The notes beneath the pieces are model-generated. The model had not been told where the DNA came from. It did no database searches and worked only from the letters and a program-made list of their open reading frames with translations. Source: Pectobacterium brasiliense (lineage in GTDB: Bacteria > Pseudomonadota > Gammaproteobacteria > Enterobacterales > Enterobacteriaceae). From it: a stretch of 36,438 nucleotides of DNA. The stretch lies in assembly GCF_013449685.1 (NCBI RefSeq), contig NZ_JACDSF010000005.1:21567-58004 (forward strand). Direction: 5' to 3'. This document shows positions 8,909-15,889 of the stretch, one piece after another. Position numbers and translations under genes: made by a program. Position 1 is the first letter of the stretch; each line of letters starts with the position of its first letter.

Positions 8909-8946
8909 TAAAACATCATCCCCCGCCGACAACATCGGCGGGGGAT
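8909..8946 (-). terminator. Terminator of the gudX-like gene
   Basis: ATCCCCCGCCGA (8918-8929) and TCGGCGGGGGAT (8935-8946) form a 12-bp perfect stem. On the minus strand it is followed by GATGTTTTAC. It begins within five bases of the gudX-like stop codon. Confidence 0.8.
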
Positions 8947-8950
8947 GTTA

Positions 8951-10300
8951 TCAACGAACCAGCGATGGCCGTTTGGCGTTAAACGACCAGTTGGGGATTA
9001 AAAACTGCATACCGAGCGCGTCGTTACGGTTTTTATCCGGTAGTGACTGATAAAGCCGGTGCGCCTCCTCCACCCGTTTCCTGTTCAGCGTAATCCCTAA
9101 TCCCGGCCCTTCCGGCAAGTGCAAATGGCCTTTTTCAATTCGCGGGGCTTCATGCGTGAGCTGCTGTCCATCCTGCCATATCCAGTGGGTATCAAACGGC
9201 GTGATGCGTTCGCCCGGTGCGGCTGCACCCAGATGCGCGACCATGGCGAGCGAGATATCGAAATGGTTGTTGGAATGGCAGCCTGTAATCAATCCCCATT
9301 CCTGGCATAGCTGCGCCACGGTGTTGGCATGGCGCATGGTCCAGAAATGCGGGTCGGCCAGCGGAATATCGATAGCGTTCAACTGGAGTGCGTGGTTAAG
9401 CTGACGCCAGTCGTTAGCGATCATATTGGTTGCCACGGGAATGTTAGTGGCTCGTCGGAATTCGGCGAGGGTTTCCCGGCCGGAATAGCCATTCTCTGCG
9501 CCGCACGGGTCTTCCAGATACGGTATTTGCCCCTGTAGCTCCCGCCCCAAACGTATCGATTCATCCAGAGACCAGCTGGCGTTGGGATCTACGGTAACCC
9601 GCGAGCCGGGGAAGTGACGCAGCAGCGCTTTTACCGTCTCGACCTCTTTTTCGCCGTGATGCACGCCGCCCTTGAGTTTGAAATCGTTAAAGCCGTAGAG
9701 ATCGCTGGCGGCTTCCGCCAGACGGATCACGCCGTCGCTGTCCATGGCTGCCTGATGGCGCAGATAAAACCAGTCATGTTTTCCGGTTTCGCCGGGTAAG
9801 TAATTCATGTCGGTTTTCGTGCGGTCGGCGATGTAAAAGAGGTATCCGAGAATCGGAATCGACTCGCGCTGCTTACCGCTGGCCAGCAATTCTGCGACCT
9901 GAAGGTTTAAGAACTGCCCGGTCAGATCCAGTAGGGCGGCTTCCGTCGCGGCTACCGCGTTATAAAATTTCTCCGGGTTCATCTGTGGAATGTGAATGGC
10001 GGTGTTATCGCTCTGCCCGCTACTCAGGTTGCGCTTATCGCTTTTAAACAGCGTGCTCAACGTCGTGTTCAACTTGAGTAATGAGGTTCCCTCCACCTGT
10101 GGAATAAAATCGTTGAGCACCCCGAGCGTGCTGGAATGGCAGGGGCATTCTCCTACACCGGTATGGCCCGCGCTGTCCGTCAGCGTCACCAGAATGCGGG
10201 TGAAGTAGCAGTTGTGCGCACCGCCAATATTCAAAAGCATGCTGTCATATCCGGCGACCGGAATGACCTCCATTTTTTTAATGATAGGGCTGTCAGACAT
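8951..10300 (-). CDS. gudX: Glucarate dehydratase-related enolase, GudX-like
   Basis: A 449-residue enolase-superfamily protein of the GlucD group, which abstracts a proton alpha to the carboxylate of acid sugars such as glucarate. The catalytic set is visible: FKLKGG with K208 and K210, VDPNAS with D238/N240, LEDP with E263, TNMIA with N292, LADPHFW with D316, and CHSNNHFD with H342. It follows E. coli GudX (LLNIGGAHN, ILGYLFYIADRTKTD) better than GudD. The capping loop differs: GECPCHSSTLGVL stands where GudD has GEIPGGEKIRKT, and the stretch 75-112 is also divergent, so substrate range may differ. The start overlaps the end of the upstream MFS gene by 8 bases, implying coupled translation. 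Confidence 0.8.
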   Translation of the reverse strand: MSDSPIIKKMEVIPVAGYDSMLLNIGGAHNCYFTRILVTLTDSAGHTGVGECPCHSSTLGVLNDFIPQVEGTSLLKLNTTLSTLFKSDKRNLSSGQSDNTAIHIPQMNPEKFYNAVAATEAALLDLTGQFLNLQVAELLASGKQRESIPILGYLFYIADRTKTDMNYLPGETGKHDWFYLRHQAAMDSDGVIRLAEAASDLYGFNDFKLKGGVHHGEKEVETVKALLRHFPGSRVTVDPNASWSLDESIRLGRELQGQIPYLEDPCGAENGYSGRETLAEFRRATNIPVATNMIANDWRQLNHALQLNAIDIPLADPHFWTMRHANTVAQLCQEWGLITGCHSNNHFDISLAMVAHLGAAAPGERITPFDTHWIWQDGQQLTHEAPRIEKGHLHLPEGPGLGITLNRKRVEEAHRLYQSLPDKNRNDALGMQFLIPNWSFNAKRPSLVR

Positions 10301-11639
10301 TTCGATGCTCCATAGGTTTGAATGAACTGGGCGGCGTGGTATGTGTGTTACGCAGCAATAAGAACAGGCCGGTCACGACGGAAACCGCAGTCAGGGAATA
10401 GAGCCCACCCGTTGTACTGCCGGTTTTTAATTCCAGATAGCCAAAGACGGTAGGTGCGACGAAGCCCCCAAGGTTGCCGATGGAATTGATCAGGGCGATC
10501 CCCGGTGCGACGATGGAGGCGGGCAGGTTGCCCTGTGGCATCGGCCAGAAGAAGGTGGCGCTGACCTTTGAACCAATGCAGGCAACGATCATGGCGAAGA
10601 AGCCGAACCACGGCGATCCGATCGTCGCCATAAACGTGCCGCAGGCGGCAATCAGCATGGCGACGCCCAGCGCTTTAGGTAAGTGTTGGCGATGTTTGTC
10701 GCTAAATTTGCCAACCAGGTTGATGGCGATAATGGCGCACAGCCAGGGGATGGCGGTAAGCAGCCCGATACCGAAACTGCTGAACCCCTGAATGCGTTGG
10801 ATAATCTGCGGGAGCCAGAACACCAGCGTGTAACCCGTCATGGTCATGGTAAAGAAGATGGCACAGTAGAACAGCGTTCTGCGGTCCGTTAGTAAGCGCA
10901 GTTTTCCGGTGTTTTCCTGCTGTGCATCGCGTTCTATTTCTTCCTGCTGTAGCTGTTGCCCGAGCGCCTGCTTCTCTTCTGCGCTGAGCCAGCGGGCTTT
11001 ATCAGGGCTGGATACCAGCACAAAGGCTGCCAGAATCCCGACCAGAATCGACCCCGCGCCTTCTAAAAACATCACCCATTTCCAGCCTGTGATGCCGAGG
11101 AAATCATGCATCATCAGGATGGCTCCCGTAATCGGGCCGGAGAAGAGAAACGCCCCTGCGCTGGCACTGAGGATCAGCGCTGTTGCTCGGCCACGCCAGG
11201 CGTTGGGCACCCAGAGCCGGAAGTAATACAGCACGCCGGGGAAGAAACCCGCTTCGGCTACACCGAGCAAAAAGCGGAGAACATAAAATTGTATCGGGCT
11301 GGTGACAAAGCCTGTCGCGACCACGACGGCTCCCCAGGTAATCATGATGCGTGTCAGCCATACCCGCGCCCCGAATTTCTTCATCATCAGGTTACTGGGG
11401 ACTTCAAACAGCGCATAGCCGATAAAGAAAAGCCCTGCACCAAGGCCAAATGCCGCCGCGCTGATACCGGCATCGGTCTGGAGTTCTGCTTTTATAAATC
11501 CGATATTTGACCTATCTATCTGATTAATAATCAACATAATGGCCAGCATCGGGATAATACGCTTGAAGAATTTGGCAATGGCTGAGGCGAGATACGCCTC
11601 TCTGGTGTGGTTAGATGATTCGGTTGTTGTCGTTGTCAT
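10293..11639 (-). CDS. MFS anion:cation symporter (acidic sugar/tartrate-type)
   Basis: A 448-residue inner-membrane MFS carrier of the ACS (phthalate/glucarate/rhamnonate) family. Features are the early INQIDRSNIGFIKAELQTDAG segment (the N...DR motif of this family), ALFEVPSNLMMKKFGARVWL, RFLLGVAEAGFFPGVLYYF and a long charged central loop (about 215-245). It resembles RhmT/tartrate-type carriers more than GudP. As the first gene of a two-gene operon with the GudX-like enolase, it probably imports that enzyme's substrate. No dedicated regulator is next to it; the gene upstream is an unrelated HipA-like protein on the other strand. Confidence 0.8.
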   Translation of the reverse strand: MTTTTTESSNHTREAYLASAIAKFFKRIIPMLAIMLIINQIDRSNIGFIKAELQTDAGISAAAFGLGAGLFFIGYALFEVPSNLMMKKFGARVWLTRIMITWGAVVVATGFVTSPIQFYVLRFLLGVAEAGFFPGVLYYFRLWVPNAWRGRATALILSASAGAFLFSGPITGAILMMHDFLGITGWKWVMFLEGAGSILVGILAAFVLVSSPDKARWLSAEEKQALGQQLQQEEIERDAQQENTGKLRLLTDRRTLFYCAIFFTMTMTGYTLVFWLPQIIQRIQGFSSFGIGLLTAIPWLCAIIAINLVGKFSDKHRQHLPKALGVAMLIAACGTFMATIGSPWFGFFAMIVACIGSKVSATFFWPMPQGNLPASIVAPGIALINSIGNLGGFVAPTVFGYLELKTGSTTGGLYSLTAVSVVTGLFLLLRNTHTTPPSSFKPMEHRNV

Positions 11640-11772
11640 TTTTACACCTCGCGTAGGTAGGTTACGAAAGTGTTATAGAAAATGAGTGAAAGGAATAACC
11701 ATGTGCAGATGCCCAGCATGCGTTGGGCTACTCCACAGTGGCGGCGAAAATGAAGGCGTCAGCGCGATTAGG

Positions 11773-11949
11773 AAAAAGTGAGAAAATATCACGTCTGCGA
11801 CGGCGGTCACAGCCTGACGGGGGAGGCAATTAACTGCGTCACCCGCATGCACGATCTCATCCGTGAAGGATCGCAGTTTGTTATCGCGACGCACTCTCCG
11901 ATCCTGATGGCGTATCCCGATGCCACTATCTTTCTGTTCGTATAGAAAG
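11773..11949 (+). pseudogene. Remnant of an AAA ATPase gene
   Basis: The plus strand between two divergent genes carries an open segment ending at TAG (about 11947-11949). It reads GEAINCVTRMHDLIREGSQF directly followed by VIATHSPILMAYPDATIFLF. This is the C-terminal part of a small SMC/ABC-like AAA ATPase, including the switch-histidine motif IATHSPILMAYPDA. The Walker A, signature and Walker B regions are absent, so only about 45 recognisable codons remain. There is no usable start. I read it as a leftover of a deleted gene at an old rearrangement junction. Confidence 0.65.
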
Positions 11950-11994
11950 GCATCCTACGAAGATGACACGCGACAAAATAATTGATAAATTTCC

Positions 11995-12034
11995 TATTCA
12001 ATTATCTATTAATTTACTTATTCATTTATCTATT
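11995..12034. repeat. Two AT-rich direct repeats upstream of yjjJ
   Basis: TATTCAATTATCTATT (11995-12010) and TATTCATTTATCTATT (12019-12034) match at 15 of 16 bases, spaced 24 bases apart. The second lies 20 bases from the yjjJ start, where an autoregulatory operator could be expected. Confidence 0.45.
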
Positions 12035-12053
12035 CATTGAGTGATTTTTCACT

Positions 12054-13358
12054 ATGACAAATCGATCTGATATGATACGCCAAATGTTACGCTCTGGGCC
12101 AGAGACTGTAATAAAAGTTACTGATTATATGGGGATTAGTCAGCCTACTGTTTCTCGTGCTTTAAAGGCGCTTGGTGATGATATTGTTCGAATTGGATCG
12201 GGTTCATCTATTCAATATGCTTTGCGAGACACTTTTCGTGGGTTTAGCTCTGTCCCCATTTACCGCATAACCGAGATGGGGCAAGTAACATCACTGGGCA
12301 AACTCATTCCGGTTCATCCAGATGGATTTGTCATGGAGCAGACTGGCAAAGTGAGTATCCATAGTGACGGGCTGCCTTGGTGGTTATTTGACATGCGACC
12401 GCAGGGCTATCTTGGACGAGCGTATGCATCAAGATATTCAGCCGAGCTTGGTTTGGCTCCTAATCCAGAAGACTGGGCAGACTCTGATGTTATTAGAGCC
12501 TTGCTAGCGCATGGGCACGATGCTGTAGGGAATCTACTGATAGGGGACAAGGCAAGAAACCAATTTGTGGAGATGCCGTTACCTACTCCCGTTGCTCGAG
12601 CCACAGCCTATCCCACGCTGGCATTGGCTGTTAGTTCCGGCGAGGTGCTAGGCTCATCTGCTGGAGGTGAGCAACCCAAATTTTGTACCTATACAGAACG
12701 CGGCCATGTGCTAGTGAAATTCACGGCTCTGGACAATAATCCCATAAGCGAACGCTGGCGCGACCTGTTACAGGCCGAACATCTTGCGTTAAAAGTGCTT
12801 GGTGTAGAAACAGAGGTGTTTGATTTTGGTGTACAGCGCTTCCTTGAGATCCCCCGCTTCGACCGCGTAGGCCCACTAGGTCGTATCGGTCTCTTTTCTT
12901 TACGAGCGCTGGAGGCGGAGTTTGTCGGCCGAGCCAGAGAATCTTGGCCCGTTCTGATTAATGAGCTGGTTAAACTGAAGCATGTTCATCCTGATGCCGC
13001 CATTGGCACGGCACGGCTTTGGGCGTTTGGGACGCTGATCGGCAATACCGACATGCACCACGGTAACCTGTCGTTCATTAGTCGCAATGGCCGCCCATAT
13101 CACCTTGCGCCAGCCTACGACATGTTGCCAATGGGTTTTGCCCCTCGATCCGGTGGCGAAAGAGTCAATACACTTCGACCGGCGATACTACTTGAAGTAA
13201 TCAGTGGAGAAATCTGGCGGGAAGCATTGGCGCTGGCAGAGAACTTCTTAGCGTTAGCCCGTGATTGCAGCCGCTTCTCTGCCAATTTTGACCCATGCCT
13301 TGCGGCGTTGCGTAGCCACCTTGATGAGGCGAGGTTGCGTATATCGCGCTTGGGATAA
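12054..13358 (+). CDS. yjjJ: HipA-family Ser/Thr kinase with fused HTH, YjjJ-like
   Basis: A 434-residue HipA-fold protein. Residues 1-60 form a winged HTH (VTDYMGISQPTVSRALKALGD). Then follow the HipA N-terminal domain and kinase core: ATP-loop SSAGGEQPK (201-209), lysine in VLVKF (222), catalytic loop NTDMHHGN (331-338) and metal-binding YDM (355-357). This arrangement matches E. coli YjjJ, a HipA-like toxin lacking a separate HipB because the DNA-binding domain is fused. The kinase motifs look intact. No antitoxin gene adjoins. AT-rich direct repeats precede the start, perhaps for self-control. Kinase target is unknown. Confidence 0.85.
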   Translation: MTNRSDMIRQMLRSGPETVIKVTDYMGISQPTVSRALKALGDDIVRIGSGSSIQYALRDTFRGFSSVPIYRITEMGQVTSLGKLIPVHPDGFVMEQTGKVSIHSDGLPWWLFDMRPQGYLGRAYASRYSAELGLAPNPEDWADSDVIRALLAHGHDAVGNLLIGDKARNQFVEMPLPTPVARATAYPTLALAVSSGEVLGSSAGGEQPKFCTYTERGHVLVKFTALDNNPISERWRDLLQAEHLALKVLGVETEVFDFGVQRFLEIPRFDRVGPLGRIGLFSLRALEAEFVGRARESWPVLINELVKLKHVHPDAAIGTARLWAFGTLIGNTDMHHGNLSFISRNGRPYHLAPAYDMLPMGFAPRSGGERVNTLRPAILLEVISGEIWREALALAENFLALARDCSRFSANFDPCLAALRSHLDEARLRISRLG

Positions 13359-13453
13359 TGACCCTGAATCGCAACTGATTCTAGACCACTGCGAATGAGT
13401 GACCGAGCCGCTGGTTTTTGGGAAAGCACATGGCGGCCCAGATCTGATTTTCG

Positions 13454-14023
13454 CTATAAATAGCTCAAGGTAAAATTCGCCGTTGCCATGAAATCGCCGG
13501 ACTGAATCAGATCGTCGCGTATCTTTTCGATGCGGGCTGAAAAGGGAATGGTGTTGTCTCCGCTTTGCAGCACAATGTTGTCCGTGCTGCTGTTGATGCC
13601 GACCAGTTTGTTCGCATGATAAATGCCAATCGCAATGCCTTTGGCACCGGAAGGCGTATCCAGCGCCAGCCGTTTGGGCAAGAGCGGCTCTTCTTTGCCT
13701 GAAAAACGGATAGTGACGTTTTGGTAGGTATCCAGATTGCAGTCCGTGAGGTTAATCGTGAAGTCATGCCAGTCGCCGTAGCGATTGGCTTTTAACGTGC
13801 GGTCAGAGACTTCACTCATGTCCACGACAATCGCCTTGCTCTCCGTACTCACATTGCAGGCGGCGTTGACGACTAAAACGTGGAAGGTCACTTCGTGATC
13901 GTCCAGCATGGTCCTCTGCTGCGCAAAGGATGTACCTGAATACAGCGCGATGATGCCAAGTGTGAAGGCGAGTAGGGGGGCGCGCGACGTGGCTTTCGCT
14001 ACCGTGTTGTTGTGCTTTATCAT
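13454..14023 (-). CDS. Minor fimbrial subunit
   Basis: A 189-residue pilin-fold protein, last gene of the fimbrial operon. It has a signal peptide (about 1-34, ending TSFAQ), the two conserved cysteines (VNAACNVS and LTDCNLDTYQ), a ...VTIRFSG motif and the pilin ending FTLSYL with the penultimate tyrosine recognised by the chaperone. It is a chaperone-usher pilus component assembled at the outer membrane, probably a terminator or adaptor because the major pilin is the first gene. It begins 27 bases after the adhesin stop. Confidence 0.85.
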   Translation of the reverse strand: MIKHNNTVAKATSRAPLLAFTLGIIALYSGTSFAQQRTMLDDHEVTFHVLVVNAACNVSTESKAIVVDMSEVSDRTLKANRYGDWHDFTINLTDCNLDTYQNVTIRFSGKEEPLLPKRLALDTPSGAKGIAIGIYHANKLVGINSSTDNIVLQSGDNTIPFSARIEKIRDDLIQSGDFMATANFTLSYL

Positions 14024-14050
14024 CGTTGCGATCTCGCGTAGGAAGACGGA

Positions 14051-15085
14051 TTAATGATAATTAAACCGTAGGATAATATTTTTCTCGGTATCGCCTACCA
14101 CTGCGGGGCCGGCGGCATAGAGCCGAGCCGTATAACGCCGTTCAACCTGGCCGCTCGATGCCGTCAAGCCGTCAACCAGACCGATGAACTGGTTAAACAC
14201 CACGTTATTGCCGCTGCGCGTATCTTCGATCTTCAGCGTAGCGCCATTTCCCATGTTCATGCCGTCTATCCCGACGAGTGAATTTCCCCGCGACGAGGCG
14301 TCAAAGTTGATGTCCAGATCGAAACCCTTGCCGCAGTCTTCTCCGCCGTCGGTCGATACGTTGATGTGGAATTCTGTTTGTGCCAGCGCGTTGGCCTCCG
14401 TCCCTGACCACGCTCGGATCGTACCAAAATCGACATAGCTGTCGGGTGACACGTTGATTTTTGCGGCGCACTGCATAATGTCGATGCCATGTAGCCCTGA
14501 CAGGCTTAAGCCATAATTGCTGTTGGGTTTGTTGTTGATGCCCCCCTCACCGTCAATCTGGAAGACGCGCAGCGAATCGACGCCCGCCGTGGTATCGGTG
14601 ATATTTCCCGTTTTTTCGAGGTAGAGCTGCACCGTGACATTTAGCATGGTCGGGTTGGACGGCGGTGATAAGCCACTTGGACCCGGTGCGATCCACTGCC
14701 CTGTGGATATGCGGGATGCGGTGGTGCCACCGTTGGTAATCACCCCGAGATCCTGCCCGTTATAGATGATGCCAATCCCAACCCCTTGGCTGATGACCTT
14801 GCCTTCAGGATTGGGATAGAAGTAGGACATCTCACCCTGCGGGCGCACGGATTTATATGCCCAGCAAGCCAGGTTGCGGGTATAGGGTTTTGACGTCCAC
14901 AGTCGGCTGCCAATCGGCAAGGTCGCAGGGATTTTTAGCGTACCGATATCCTCATAATCGTTTACTGGGCCGGTCACGCTGCCCAGCCGGCATTCCAGAG
15001 CGCTGGCGTTAAACGCCGTTAAGCAGAAAAAGAGCGGCGCGCAGAGGGTGACATAGCGATGTTGATGAACAGCTAACCAAGACAT
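14051..15085 (-). CDS. Fimbrial tip adhesin
   Basis: A 344-residue two-domain fimbrial protein. A signal peptide (about 1-30, ...LTAFNASA) precedes an N-terminal domain of about 170 residues with no recognisable pilin motifs, expected to be the ligand-binding lectin-like domain. The C-terminal pilin domain starts near CAAKINVSPDSYVDFGTIRA and includes DCGKGFDLDINFDA and the ending IILRFNYH. Length and the two-domain plan are those of FimH/MrkD-type adhesins. The receptor, plausibly plant or insect, cannot be inferred. It lies 17 bases after the chaperone gene. Confidence 0.8.
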   Translation of the reverse strand: MSWLAVHQHRYVTLCAPLFFCLTAFNASALECRLGSVTGPVNDYEDIGTLKIPATLPIGSRLWTSKPYTRNLACWAYKSVRPQGEMSYFYPNPEGKVISQGVGIGIIYNGQDLGVITNGGTTASRISTGQWIAPGPSGLSPPSNPTMLNVTVQLYLEKTGNITDTTAGVDSLRVFQIDGEGGINNKPNSNYGLSLSGLHGIDIMQCAAKINVSPDSYVDFGTIRAWSGTEANALAQTEFHINVSTDGGEDCGKGFDLDINFDASSRGNSLVGIDGMNMGNGATLKIEDTRSGNNVVFNQFIGLVDGLTASSGQVERRYTARLYAAGPAVVGDTEKNIILRFNYH

Positions 15086-15102
15086 GGCGGATTCCCTGTG
15101 GC

Positions 15103-15852
15103 TTATTTACGGATGGCGGGCTGGCACTGGTTTTGTGCGCAGGTAAAAGGCAACTCCAGATGACCGCCGTAGTCATTGACGTAGTACAGATAGAAGCGAT
15201 CGACCGTACCGTCATTCACCTCAACCGACAGCGTTGAGCGTGGCGCGACCATAAAGGCATTTCCCTTCAGCAAGCTGGCGGGGTTGGCGCGCGTCGCTTT
15301 GGGCTGTTTCAGGATGCCGCTGACCGTTATGTAGTACGGCGTGGGGTTTTCTACCTGAAAGGTGTTTCCTGTTTTGCGGACGATCAGTTTTTCCTGCCAT
15401 ATTTCGTCTTTGGCTGGTTTTACGCCCCGGGGGCGGAAGAACACCTTAATTTCAGACTGAATGGCTATCTGTAATACGTTGGGCTTGTCCGTCTTGGGTG
15501 GAATTTCCCGGACGTTAAGGTAAAACAGCGATTCGCGGTCGGTTGGCAATTGGCTGATTTGTTCTGTTTTAACCAGACGGATCAGGCTATATCCTTTCGC
15601 TTCGATGCGCTGTAACGGCGGCAGTACCATCAGCGGCGTCGTCACTTTATTGTGCCGATCGTCCGTCAGCCAGGATTGCGCCAGAAACGGATTCTCCGCA
15701 TTTTGGTTCATCAACATGACCGTCGCCGATTGCTCCTCATCGTTAAAAATAACGCGGGTGCGATCGAGGCTCAGGGCGCTATAGGCTGCGGGCATCAAAA
15801 ACAGACAGCCGATGAAGAATCCAACTGCTCGCTGATAAAATGTGTGTTTCAT
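15103..15852 (-). CDS. Periplasmic fimbrial chaperone
   Basis: A 249-residue PapD/FimC-type chaperone. Signal peptide MKHTFYQRAVGFFIGCLFLMPAAYSA is followed by the first Ig-like domain (ALSLDRTRVIFNDEEQSATVMLMNQ, FLAQSWL, the PPLQRIEAKGYSLIRLV strand and SLFYLNVREIPP) and the second domain with IKVFFRP and NPTPYYITV. The conserved arginine and lysine that anchor pilin C-termini are in these strands. The frame is open to 15918, but 15852 has GGAG at good spacing and starts at the signal peptide. It folds subunits in the periplasm and delivers them to the usher. Confidence 0.9.
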   Translation of the reverse strand: MKHTFYQRAVGFFIGCLFLMPAAYSALSLDRTRVIFNDEEQSATVMLMNQNAENPFLAQSWLTDDRHNKVTTPLMVLPPLQRIEAKGYSLIRLVKTEQISQLPTDRESLFYLNVREIPPKTDKPNVLQIAIQSEIKVFFRPRGVKPAKDEIWQEKLIVRKTGNTFQVENPTPYYITVSGILKQPKATRANPASLLKGNAFMVAPRSTLSVEVNDGTVDRFYLYYVNDYGGHLELPFTCAQNQCQPAIRK

Positions 15853-15889
15853 AACGTATTCTCCAGATTTTTCTCTTTCTTCGCGCCGC

